Source: Parvularculaceae bacterium (GTDB lineage: Bacteria; Pseudomonadota; Alphaproteobacteria; Caulobacterales; Parvularculaceae). Taken from it: a DNA stretch of 11,434 nucleotides. The stretch spans positions 1 to 11,434 of the forward strand of contig SHAI01000061.1 in the NCBI GenBank assembly GCA_004213235.1. The letters run 5' to 3'. Position numbers and translations under genes: made by a program. The first letter of the stretch is position 1, and every line of letters begins with the position of its first letter. Positions 1-6,717 of this stretch are shown one piece after another. The notes under the pieces were generated by a model. The model was given only the letters and a program-made list of their open reading frames with translations, was not told the origin of the DNA and did no database searches.

Positions 1-1
1 T

Positions 2-517
2 TTTCGTCTTGTCGAGGAGGAAAAGCGTGCCTGGCATGCCGGTGTGTCCAGCTGGCGCGGCGCGTCAGATGTGAATGCAAGGTCAGTTGGTATTGAAATC
101 GTCAATCCCGGCCATGAATGGGGATATCGTGCTTTTCCGGGTGCCCAGATCGATTCGGTTATTGAGCTGGTCAGGGACATTCAAAGCCGCTGGGGGATAC
201 CGCGTCATGGCGTTGTCGGCCATTCCGATGTTGCACCAGAACGCAAGGAGGATCCGGGTGAATTGTTCCCATGGGAACAGCTTTCGCAAGCTGGTGTGGC
301 GATTGGCCGCTTTGACGGCGCGCCTGACCCGGGAATTGATCACACGGAGGCGCTGACTGCCATCAGGGATGTGGGCTACCAATTCCCGGATGGCGCTCAT
401 GCAGCAGCGGTACTTGCGTTCCAGCGACGGTTCTGCCCGTCGGCCCTTGGCCAGGGGCTGAACCCCGTGACCAAAGCAGCGGCCCTATGGGCGCGTCGGG
501 TAACTGGGGGCGGTTGA
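2..517 (+). CDS. N-acetylmuramoyl-L-alanine amidase, AmpD-like (5' end outside window)
   Basis: This is the C-terminal part of a zinc amidase of the Amidase_2 (AmpD) family, which cuts the bond between N-acetylmuramic acid and the peptide stem of peptidoglycan or its recycling fragments. The frame is open from base 2, so the GTG at 44 is internal. Visible zinc-site residues are a His in AWHAG (bases 35-37), the His of VVGHSD (221-223) and the Asp of RKEDPG (251-253), with the conserved Lys just before it. The family Glu is seen in VGIEIVNPG. The last 55 or so residues (from TEALTAIRDVGY to the end) look like a peptidoglycan-binding domain 1 helical module, a common C-terminal addition. The gene ends at a TGA. 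The missing N-terminus hides whether it has a signal peptide, so cytoplasmic recycling and periplasmic wall turnover cannot be separated. Confidence 0.88.
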   Translation, partial: FRLVEEEKRAWHAGVSSWRGASDVNARSVGIEIVNPGHEWGYRAFPGAQIDSVIELVRDIQSRWGIPRHGVVGHSDVAPERKEDPGELFPWEQLSQAGVAIGRFDGAPDPGIDHTEALTAIRDVGYQFPDGAHAAAVLAFQRRFCPSALGQGLNPVTKAAALWARRVTGGG

Positions 518-583
518 CGCTTTGACGCGGTATTTGAGACGCGGCAATTGAGACGCGGTAATTGATGCTTTGCAATTGACGTT
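514..583. repeat. Degenerate short tandem repeat after the amidase gene
   Basis: Three to four imperfect copies of a 13-14 base unit of the form TTGA(GA)CGCGG(T/C)A follow one another. The clearest are at 521-532, 534-546 and 548-560, the last two differing by one base with a 14-base period, and a more decayed copy follows at about 561-580. It begins at the amidase stop codon. No function is evident; it could be slippage-derived spacer DNA. Confidence 0.5.
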
Positions 584-886
584 ATGTCGCGGCAAAAAGG
601 GCTCATCTGGAAGCACAATTTTGCTAGTGTCTGTGGCTCTCTTCTGGTTGTGCCAAGGCGTTTGTTGGCTGAATTGTTTGGTTCAAGTTTATGCTGTAGC
701 GATGATTGCCAGCCTATGACTTATCAGCTTATCGACCCGACATGTCGTGTTTATGTTCCGGGCTTATGTCCCAATAAAGCACACTGGAAGAGCACAAGAT
801 GTTTGGGAAAAAATCTATGTCTGCTTGCCTGGATAATCTGATATCAGATGCACCAAATTTCGCTAATTTGATCAAGGACTCATGAT
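518..886. other. Intergenic stretch, no supported gene
   Basis: This 369-base gap lies between the amidase and the superoxide dismutase gene. It holds the tandem repeat at its left end, a 10-base palindrome at 738-747 and a 14-base palindrome at 836-849. An 85-codon forward frame (584-841) has no recognisable protein character and no convincing ribosome site. The promoter of the sod-kat unit should lie here, but I could not place a convincing -35/-10 pair. Confidence 0.5.
836..849. promoter_or_regulatory. 14-base perfect palindrome upstream of the superoxide dismutase gene
   Basis: ATCTGATATCAGAT reads identically on both strands. It sits 37 bases before the start codon at 887, where an operator could act. 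A GATAAT that could serve as a -10 element overlaps its left edge (832-837), but no good -35 lies at the right distance. An operator role is an inference from position and symmetry only. Confidence 0.3.
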
Positions 887-1360
887 ATGAGATCGCCAGT
901 TATCATGGCTTTAGGATTGAGCGTGTGTGCTTGCGTAACTGCGTATGGTGAGACAATAGAGCTAACCGCAGAAATTGCAGATGGACCAAACGGGATGTTG
1001 ATTGAGGTGAGCGCGACGGGCCTGGCCGAAGGCTATCACGGCACCCATCTTCATAAAATTGCGGATTGCAGCGACCCTGATGCAGGCTTTATGCGGTCGG
1101 GCGGGCATATCAATCCGGAGAATAAACTGCATGGTTTTCTGAATCCGGATGGATATAAAGTCGCCAACTTACCGAACTTATGGGCTCATAAAGACGGTAC
1201 GGCAAAAGCACAGTTCTTTCTTCCGGGCGTGAAAAGGGCCGACATCATGGATGATGACGGGTTTGCCATCATCGTTCATCGCAATCGGGATGATCATAAA
1301 TCGCAACCTATCGGCGGAACAGGACAACGGATTGGCTGCATTGCGATCGGGGACAATTAG
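887..1360 (+). CDS. sodC: Superoxide dismutase, Cu/Zn family, exported, with altered zinc site
   Basis: This 157-residue protein belongs to the Cu/Zn superoxide dismutase family, which turns superoxide into hydrogen peroxide and oxygen. Residues 1-21 form a Sec signal peptide (likely cut after AYG), so it should act in the periplasm. All four copper ligands are present: His54 and His56 (GTHLH), His74 (GGHINP) and His131 (IIVHRN). The disulphide pair Cys61/Cys151 and the active-site Arg148 are also present. Of the zinc ligands, the bridging His74 and His82 (KLHG) remain. The usual His and Asp of the HAGDLPN segment are replaced by Lys91 and Asn94 (YKVANLPN), so zinc binding is doubtful. The electrostatic loop before Arg148 is kept. 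Start: AAGGA at 874-878 lies 8 bases before the ATG. katG follows 73 bases downstream, suggesting a joint oxidative-stress role. Confidence 0.9.
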   Translation: MRSPVIMALGLSVCACVTAYGETIELTAEIADGPNGMLIEVSATGLAEGYHGTHLHKIADCSDPDAGFMRSGGHINPENKLHGFLNPDGYKVANLPNLWAHKDGTAKAQFFLPGVKRADIMDDDGFAIIVHRNRDDHKSQPIGGTGQRIGCIAIGDN

Positions 1361-1372
1361 CCCTCGTCAAAA

Positions 1373-1401
1373 TTTTCAATAATGACTTATCGAGATAGTA
1401 T
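1373..1401 (+). promoter_or_regulatory. Possible promoter between sodC and katG
   Basis: TTTTCA (1373-1378) and TAGTAT (1396-1401) are separated by 17 bases. Each matches the sigma-70 consensus at four of six positions, in the right place to serve katG alone. The match is weak, and transcription could equally come from upstream of sodC. Confidence 0.25.
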
Positions 1402-1433
1402 ACGGACTGAAACGACGAAAGAGAGGTCTTCAT

Positions 1434-3593
1434 ATGACGAACGAATCAAAATGCCCTGTAATGCACGGCGGCAATACCTCCATGGACAAGCCTGTCACAA
1501 AATGGTGGCCTAATGCGCTGAACCTGGACATCTTGCATCAGCACGATAGCAAAACGAATCCAATGGATTCAGATTTCAGCTATCGCGAAGCGGTAAAGAA
1601 CCTGGATCATGATGCGGTAAAGCGTGATCTGGGTAAGGTGATGACCGACAGCCAGACCTGGTGGCCCGCTGATTGGGGACATTATGGTGGATTGATGATT
1701 CGCCTCGCATGGCATGCTGCAGGGTCCTATCGAGTGGCCGATGGTCGCGGCGGCGCTGGCTCGGGCAATATTCGTTTTGCGCCACTCAATTCGTGGCCGG
1801 ACAATGCAAGCCTGGATAAAGCGCGCCGTTTGCTATGGCCGGTCAAAAAGAAATACGGAAACGCGCTCTCTTGGGCGGATTTGATTATCCTTGCGGGCAA
1901 TGTTGCGTATGAATCAATGGGCTTTAAAACCTTCGGTTTCGGGTTCGGCCGGGAAGATATCTGGGCTCCTGAAACGGACGTTTATTGGGGGTCTGAGCAG
2001 GAATGGCTGGCACCCAGTGAAGCGCGTTATGACGATCTCGATGACCCGTCAACGCTCGAAAACCCGCTTGCCGCCGTCCATATGGGACTGATCTATGTCA
2101 ATCCTGAAGGTGTAAACGGGAAACCAGATCCGGTCAAAACAGCCGGACAGGTTCGTGAAACATTTGCCCGTATGGCGATGAATGATGAGGAAACTGCGGC
2201 ACTTACCTGTGGTGGACATACCGTCGGTAAGGCACACGGCCGAGGCGCGGTAAACGACATCGGTGTAGAGCCTGAAGCCGCGAGCCTCGAAGAGCAGGGG
2301 TTCGGCTGGTCCAATCCCGGACATGACGGCAAAGCATCAAACACCTTTACCTCCGGGATCGAGGGTGCCTGGACGACCAATCCGACGCAGTTCGATATGG
2401 GATATTTCAAGCTGCTATTCGGCTATGAGTGGGAGTTGCAAAAGTCCCCTGCCGGGGCCTGGCAGTGGGAACCCGTCGACATCAAGGAAGAAGACAAACC
2501 AGTTGACCCCACAGACCCCGCGGTTCGACATAACCCGATCATGACCGATGCGGATATGGCGATGAAGCTTGATCCGGCATATAATGAAATCTGTCAGAAG
2601 TTCATGGCGGACGAGGCCTATTTCCGCGATGTTTTCGCGCGCGCTTGGTTCAAACTCACCCACCGCGATATGGGACCGAAAGCATGCTATATCGGGCCTG
2701 ATACGCCGGGCGAAGACTTGATCTGGCAAGACCCAATTCCTGCCGGGGCGACCGGGTTTGACGTAGAGGCTGTAAAAAAGAAGATCGCAGACAGTGATCT
2801 GTCAGCCTCTGAACTGATCGCAACCGCTTGGGACAGTGCACGCACCTTCCGCGGGTCAGACAAACGTGGCGGCGCAAATGGTGCGCGTATCCGTTTGGCT
2901 CCGCAAAACAATTGGGCAGGCAATGAGCCGGCGCGGCTTGCCAAGGTCCTTGCTGTTCTGGAACCAATTGCCCAGGACGCCAAGGCCAGCATTGCCGATG
3001 TAATCGTCCTTGCGGGTAATGTGGGCATTGAAATGGCGGCTCAAAAAGCTGGCACAAATGTTGACGTGCCTTTCACGGCAGGTCGCGGTGATGCGACAGA
3101 TGCGCAGACAGACGCGGCATCATTTGATGTGCTCGAGCCCCTCGCAGATGGTTTTCGCAATTGGCAAAAAGAAGCTTATGCGGTCAGCGCGGAAGAGATG
3201 ATGCTTGATCGGGCTCAATTGCTGGGCCTGACGGCGCAGGAGATGACCGTCTTAGTTGGCGGCATGCGTGTTCTTGGTACCAATCATGGTGCCACGAAGC
3301 ATGGTGTCTTTACCGATAAAGAGGGTATGCTGACGAATGACTTTTTTGTCAATTTAACAGATATGGCATTTAGTTGGCATCCAAGCGGTGATGGCGCTTA
3401 TGAAGTTCGCGATCGAAGCTCCGGCGATGTGAAATGGACAGCGACGAGCGTTGACCTAGTGTTTGGTTCAAATTCTGTCTTGCGTGCTTATGCTGAGGTT
3501 TATGCGCAAGATGACAACCAAGAAAAGTTCGTCAAAGACTTTGTTGCTGCCTGGACAAAAGTCATGAATGCAGATCGTTTCGACATTCTGTAA
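1434..3593 (+). CDS. katG: Catalase-peroxidase
   Basis: This 719-residue bifunctional haem enzyme destroys hydrogen peroxide by catalase and peroxidase reactions in the cytoplasm; the length fits the family. The N-terminus has the usual KCPVMHGG. The distal haem triad is Arg90-Trp93-His94 (MIRLAWHAAGSYR). The Met-Tyr-Trp cross-link needed for catalase activity is predicted from Trp93, Tyr221 (MGLIYVNPEG) and Met247 (ARMAMNDEE). The proximal haem ligand is His262 (CGGHTVGKAHG), with its partner Asp374. The mobile Arg411 is kept in LTHRDMGP. A small oddity is Cys418, where many homologues have Arg (GPKxRYxGP). The C-terminal half repeats the peroxidase fold without haem ligands. Start: AGAGG at 1422-1426, 7 bases before the ATG. 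The gene follows sodC and ends at a strong terminator. No oxyR or furA gene is adjacent in the window. Confidence 0.98.
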   Translation: MTNESKCPVMHGGNTSMDKPVTKWWPNALNLDILHQHDSKTNPMDSDFSYREAVKNLDHDAVKRDLGKVMTDSQTWWPADWGHYGGLMIRLAWHAAGSYRVADGRGGAGSGNIRFAPLNSWPDNASLDKARRLLWPVKKKYGNALSWADLIILAGNVAYESMGFKTFGFGFGREDIWAPETDVYWGSEQEWLAPSEARYDDLDDPSTLENPLAAVHMGLIYVNPEGVNGKPDPVKTAGQVRETFARMAMNDEETAALTCGGHTVGKAHGRGAVNDIGVEPEAASLEEQGFGWSNPGHDGKASNTFTSGIEGAWTTNPTQFDMGYFKLLFGYEWELQKSPAGAWQWEPVDIKEEDKPVDPTDPAVRHNPIMTDADMAMKLDPAYNEICQKFMADEAYFRDVFARAWFKLTHRDMGPKACYIGPDTPGEDLIWQDPIPAGATGFDVEAVKKKIADSDLSASELIATAWDSARTFRGSDKRGGANGARIRLAPQNNWAGNEPARLAKVLAVLEPIAQDAKASIADVIVLAGNVGIEMAAQKAGTNVDVPFTAGRGDATDAQTDAASFDVLEPLADGFRNWQKEAYAVSAEEMMLDRAQLLGLTAQEMTVLVGGMRVLGTNHGATKHGVFTDKEGMLTNDFFVNLTDMAFSWHPSGDGAYEVRDRSSGDVKWTATSVDLVFGSNSVLRAYAEVYAQDDNQEKFVKDFVAAWTKVMNADRFDIL

Positions 3594-3615
3594 TCTTCGC
3601 TGAACGATGTGATAG

Positions 3616-3651
3616 ATTCCGCCAATGGTCAGACATTGGCGGAATTTTTTT
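3616..3651 (+). terminator. Rho-independent terminator after katG
   Basis: A perfect 12-base-pair stem (3616-3627 with 3634-3645) closes a 6-base loop, GTCAGA, and is followed by a T run reaching 3651. It begins 22 bases after the katG stop and separates the sod-kat unit from rnpB. Confidence 0.95.
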
Positions 3652-3707
3652 GCCCCGTTTTTGGCGGGCGGTTTAACCCGGCGAACGCCAGTAGCTTTGC
3701 GTGTGAC

Positions 3708-3713
3708 TTGACC
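3708..3713 (+). promoter_or_regulatory. Candidate -35 box for rnpB
   Basis: TTGACC lies about 36 bases before the inferred 5' end of the RNase P RNA at 3744, the right place for a -35 element. The GC-rich sequence where the -10 should be (about 3731-3737) is a poor match, so the call rests on the -35 hexamer and its position. Confidence 0.35.
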
Positions 3714-3743
3714 TGAGCGCTCGTGCCCGTCACACCGGAGCCT

Positions 3744-4133
3744 GCGTCGGGCGACCGGGCGGCCGCGGCGAAATTTTTCGCTGAGGAAAGTCCGGGCTCC
3801 ATGGAAGCAAGGTGCCGGGTAACGCCCGGCCGGGGCGGTGACGCCCTGAGGGAAAGCGCCACAGAAAACAAACCGCCCTCTCCGGAGGGTAAGGGTGAAA
3901 AGGTGCGGTAAGAGCGCACCGCCGACCCAGCAATGGGGCGGGCACGGCAAGCCCCACCTGGAGCAAGACCGAATAGGGACCGAGTGCTGCGCGGTATCGC
4001 GTGGCAGGCGCGCTTACACGCTGATCGGTCCGGGTTGGTTGCTTGAGGCTGCACGCAAGTGCAGTCCCAGATGGATGGTCGCCATTTCGCCTATAGCGGA
4101 ATACAGAACCCGGCTTATATGGTCGCCCGGCGC
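3744..4133 (+). ncRNA. rnpB: RNase P RNA (M1 RNA), bacterial type A
   Basis: This is the catalytic RNA of RNase P, which trims the 5' leaders of precursor tRNAs. The universally conserved P4 5' strand GAGGAAAGTCCGGGC is at 3783-3797, and its 3' counterpart ACAGAACCCGGCTTA is at 4103-4117. The ends pair as helix P1: 3744-3756 (GCGTCGGGCGACC) with 4121-4133 (GGTCGCCCGGCGC), including one G-U pair. The segment AGCAAGACCGAATAGGGA (from 3962) is typical of the P11-P12 region of alphaproteobacterial RNAs. The length of about 390 bases fits. Several reading frames cross it on both strands and are not genes. No T-rich terminator follows; the thioesterase gene starts 37 bases after P1. The exact 5' and 3' ends are inferred from P1 pairing. 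Confidence 0.96.
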
Positions 4134-4170
4134 CTTTGCGACCTGATGAAACCTGAACCCGGAAAGAAAA

Positions 4171-4620
4171 ATGCCTAACCCTTCAAAGATTTGCTTTCCG
4201 GTTCTAAATCCATTTCTGGTCACCCGGGTTGCTGGAAACTGTGACCTAGATGAATTTGGCCACGTTAATAATGTGCGTTATGTCGCCTGGGCGATGGATG
4301 CAGCGTGGGCACATTCCAAAGCCATTGGCATGTCGTTTGCCGAATATGACCGCATTGGTGCCGGTTTTGTTGTCCAACGCCATGATTTCAAGTATCTCGC
4401 GCCGGTACATGAAGGTGACGAGGTAACCATCGCGACGTGGATTGACGCAAATGATGGACGGGTTCGACTGATCCGACGGTTCGAAATATGGGCTGGCGAT
4501 GATCGTAAATGTTTTGCTGGCGCAACCCACATGGTGGCGATTGATCTGAAGAGCGGACGCCCGACACGGATGCCCAAAGAATTCGTCGAGGCGTATCCGC
4601 CGGCGGCGCGTCATGGTTAG
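4171..4620 (+). CDS. Acyl-CoA thioesterase, 4HBT/YbgC-like hotdog fold
   Basis: This 149-residue protein is of the 4-hydroxybenzoyl-CoA thioesterase (hotdog) family; such enzymes hydrolyse acyl-CoA or acyl-ACP thioesters in the cytoplasm. The signature CDLDEFGHVNNVRY is at residues 24-37, with Asp27 at the position of the catalytic Asp of the 4HBT enzyme; a central beta region with VQRHDFKYLAPVHEGDEV follows. The substrate cannot be read from the sequence. Start: GGAAAG at 4161-4166 lies 4 bases before the ATG. The gene follows rnpB by 37 bases with no visible terminator between, so it may be reached by transcription from the rnpB promoter. An ACP/ketoacyl-synthase pair lies 0.6 kb downstream on the same strand, so a link to acyl metabolism is possible but unproven. 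Confidence 0.85.
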   Translation: MPNPSKICFPVLNPFLVTRVAGNCDLDEFGHVNNVRYVAWAMDAAWAHSKAIGMSFAEYDRIGAGFVVQRHDFKYLAPVHEGDEVTIATWIDANDGRVRLIRRFEIWAGDDRKCFAGATHMVAIDLKSGRPTRMPKEFVEAYPPAARHG

Positions 4621-4650
4621 AGCGAATGTGGCTAGAGAGAATATGCCAAG

Positions 4651-4693
4651 GAAGAATAAGGTGGGGAAGAATGAAGAATAAAGGGAGAAGAGC
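4651..4693 (+). promoter_or_regulatory. Purine-rich leader and ribosome site of yajQ
   Basis: The gap before yajQ is almost all purine on this strand. It contains three copies of GAAGAAT (4651-4657, 4666-4672, 4673-4679), the last two directly adjacent. The Shine-Dalgarno GGGAGAAG (about 4683-4690) follows and sets the start at 4696. The other purine blocks may act as standby ribosome sites, which is inference. Confidence 0.4.
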
Positions 4694-4695
4694 AA

Positions 4696-5181
4696 ATGCC
4701 GTCCTTTGATATCGTTTCAGAAGTTGACATGGCCGAAGCAGACAACGCAGTGCAAAACGTTACCCGCGAGATCGGCACCCGGTTCGACTTCAAAGGTTCG
4801 AAATCGACCATAGAGATTAAAGACGGCATTATTACGATCAGTGCCGATGATGATTTGAAATTGCGCCAAATGCACGAAATCCTTCAAGGGAATATGCAAA
4901 AGCGCGGTATCGAGCCTGGCTCCCTCGACTATCAGAAAGTGGAGCAAGCCGCCGGCCAGTCGGTCCGGCAGAATGTTCTCCTCAAGAACGGTATCGACAA
5001 GGAGTTGTCGAAAAAGATCGTAAAAGAAATCAAAGGTGGTAAATACAAGGTACAGGCCGCTATCCAGGGGGAGGAGCTACGCGTGACCGGTAAGAAGCGC
5101 GACGACCTGCAGGACGTTATTGCCTTCGTAAAGGGGCTGAAGATTGAACAGCCCCTTCAATTCAAGAATTTTCGCGATTAA
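4696..5181 (+). CDS. yajQ: YajQ family nucleotide-binding protein
   Basis: This 161-residue protein is a clear YajQ (UPF0234/DUF520) member. The invariant N-terminus MPSFDIVSEVDMAEADNAV is followed by REIGTRFDFKGS (about 25-36) and the central QKRGIEPGSLDYQKVE. The C-terminal VTGKKRDDLQDVIAFVK leads to the near-invariant ending LQFKNFRD. Family members have two ferredoxin-like halves; some bind cyclic di-GMP and act with a transcription factor, and E. coli YajQ binds nucleotides or RNA. Which applies here is not visible. The length is standard and the start is fixed by a strong ribosome site and the family N-terminus. The ACP gene starts 52 bases downstream with no terminator between, so co-transcription is likely. 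Confidence 0.97.
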   Translation: MPSFDIVSEVDMAEADNAVQNVTREIGTRFDFKGSKSTIEIKDGIITISADDDLKLRQMHEILQGNMQKRGIEPGSLDYQKVEQAAGQSVRQNVLLKNGIDKELSKKIVKEIKGGKYKVQAAIQGEELRVTGKKRDDLQDVIAFVKGLKIEQPLQFKNFRD

Positions 5182-5233
5182 ACAAATACACGGTGGAGGA
5201 AACGCTGCCGTATTTTCACAAGGAGTTCGAGTC

Positions 5234-5485
5234 GTGGCCGATATTGAATCAGCGCTTTTGGAAATCATCAAGGAAAACGCTGTTGGTCTCACTGGCGAGC
5301 CAACCCGTGAAACATCAATTGCCGATCTCGGCATTGATTCCTTCGCTGTGGTTGAGATCATTTACGAGGTTGAAGAGAAGCTGGGTATCGAGGTGCCCTT
5401 CAACGCAAATGAAAATCCGCTTGCGAATATGAAATCTGTTGGTGATCTCATTGATGCGGTGAAAAAACTCTCCGGCCAAGCGTAA
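5234..5485 (+). CDS. Acyl carrier protein, dedicated type
   Basis: This is an 83-residue acidic acyl carrier protein. Ser36 in DLGIDSF is the attachment site for 4'-phosphopantetheine, followed by the usual helix II/III pattern (EIIYEVEEKLGIEVPF) and a C-terminal helix (VGDLIDAVKKL). The start is taken as GTG at 5234: AAGGAG at 5220-5225 lies 8 bases before it, and the protein then begins at the family's first helix. The longer frame from 5144 would overlap the end of yajQ and add non-homologous residues. The sequence differs from a primary AcpP (DSLD) and recalls special-purpose ACPs such as NodF. The ketoacyl synthase gene follows after 11 bases, so this ACP probably carries its substrate. 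Confidence 0.9.
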   Translation: MADIESALLEIIKENAVGLTGEPTRETSIADLGIDSFAVVEIIYEVEEKLGIEVPFNANENPLANMKSVGDLIDAVKKLSGQA

Positions 5486-5496
5486 GGACGTCTGTC

Positions 5497-6717
5497 ATGA
5501 ACGGGAAGGGGCGCCGCGTCGTTGTCACTGGCCTTGGCGCGGTATGCGCGACCGGCGCAAATGTGGATGAGTTTTGGGCGAACGGGATTGCGGCGACGTG
5601 CGGCACCCAAACGCGTACCATCCGCGCCAATGACGGCACCCAGATTACTACGCCTGTGGCGCAGGTTGATGGTTTTGCTGAACGCGCCGCTTCCCTAGGG
5701 CGTGATATTGGACGGGCCGACGCGTTTTCGAAATTCGCCGCGGCTGCGGCGGACGAGGCTGTTGCTGATTCCGGCATCGACTTTGATAACGGCTTGGGCG
5801 GGCGTACCGCAACGATCATTGGTACAGGGATTGGCGGGCAGTCTTCACTGGAAGACGGCTATATCAACATGCTTTCCCTGGACAAGCGGCCGCATCCATT
5901 GACTATTTTGCGGCTGATCCCGAACGCTGCAGCAAGCCATTTGTCGATCCGTTTTGGTCTGCGCGGGCCTGCATTTGCGATTTCCAGTGCGTGCGCATCG
6001 GGAGCCCACTCCATTGGTGTTGCCGCTGATTTAATTCGTGCCGGGACGAGTGACGCGGCGATTGCCGGAGCTAGCGAAGCGATCATCACCAAAGGGGCGC
6101 TCCAGGCATGGAAAGCAATGCATATTCTCTCCGATGAGCTATGCCGGCCATTTTCCAAAAACCGCAAAGGCCTCATTATTGGTGAGGGTGCGGGTATTCT
6201 TGTGCTTGAAGAATATGAACATGCCAGGGCGCGCGGGGCGAAAATATATGCCGAGATTGTAGGCTTTGGCATGAATTCAGATGGCAAGGACATGATCAAT
6301 CCGGCGGTGGAAGGCGCAGCAGATGCCATGCGCATGGCGCTTGGGGGCGTTCAGGTGCCGTCAGCGGAGAACATCTATATAAATGCCCACGGCACGGGCA
6401 CCTTGATGAACGATCCCACGGAAACCAAAGCGATCAGATCGGTATTTGGTGCAGATGCGGATGACCTTGTCGTATCCTCGACCAAGGCAATGCACGGGCA
6501 TTTGTTGGGGGCCGCCGGCGGGGTAGAATCCATTATGGCGATCAAGGCAATCCAGTCGGACATTGTGCCGCCTACAATCAATTATGATGTGCCAGATCCG
6601 GAATGCGACCTGGATATCGTGCCAAATGAAGCAAGGAATCGCCGCGTTGATCTGGCGATATCAAATTCCTTTGCTTTCGGCGGTCTAAATGCGGTGGTTG
6701 CATTCGGGCGAGTTTAG
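5497..6717 (+). CDS. Beta-ketoacyl-ACP synthase, FabF/NodE-like (KAS II type)
   Basis: This 406-residue condensing enzyme extends acyl-ACP by two carbons using malonyl-ACP. The Cys-His-His active site is complete: Cys166 in SSACASGAHS, His298 in NAHGTGTLMNDPTET, and Lys330/His335 in STKAMHGHLLGAAG. The gating loop near the C-terminus is NSFAFGGLN (390-398), with Ala where FabF has Gly in the GFGG motif. HGTGTxxND differs from the HGTSTPAGD of housekeeping FabF and is closer to NodE or polyketide-type synthases. The start has AAGGA (5484-5488) overlapping the ACP stop codon, 8 bases before the ATG. The tight pairing with its own ACP suggests a special fatty-acyl product rather than bulk synthesis. 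The substrate is unknown, and no dehydratase, reductase or acyltransferase lies beside it here. Confidence 0.93.
   Translation: MNGKGRRVVVTGLGAVCATGANVDEFWANGIAATCGTQTRTIRANDGTQITTPVAQVDGFAERAASLGRDIGRADAFSKFAAAAADEAVADSGIDFDNGLGGRTATIIGTGIGGQSSLEDGYINMLSLDKRPHPLTILRLIPNAAASHLSIRFGLRGPAFAISSACASGAHSIGVAADLIRAGTSDAAIAGASEAIITKGALQAWKAMHILSDELCRPFSKNRKGLIIGEGAGILVLEEYEHARARGAKIYAEIVGFGMNSDGKDMINPAVEGAADAMRMALGGVQVPSAENIYINAHGTGTLMNDPTETKAIRSVFGADADDLVVSSTKAMHGHLLGAAGGVESIMAIKAIQSDIVPPTINYDVPDPECDLDIVPNEARNRRVDLAISNSFAFGGLNAVVAFGRV

Noticed and set aside
584..841. 85-codon forward frame between the amidase and sodC
   Set aside because: No recognisable domain, no convincing ribosome site, and odd Cys/Trp/Leu-rich composition; probably chance.
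914..936. Lipoprotein signal (Cys14 or Cys16) in the SodC leader
   Set aside because: Residues before each Cys do not fit the lipobox well; a normal signal-peptidase I site after AYG is more plausible.
1395..1412. ATAG-containing sequence before katG as an OxyR site
   Set aside because: Only one half-site (ATAG) fits and the partner CTAT is missing.
3895..4146. Reading frames on both strands across 3730-4220
   Set aside because: They fall on the RNase P RNA gene, whose conserved helices explain the sequence.
5144..5233. Upstream ATG that would lengthen the ACP by 30 residues
   Set aside because: It overlaps the yajQ coding end, has no ribosome site and adds residues absent from ACPs; GTG 5234 has AAGGAG at the right distance.
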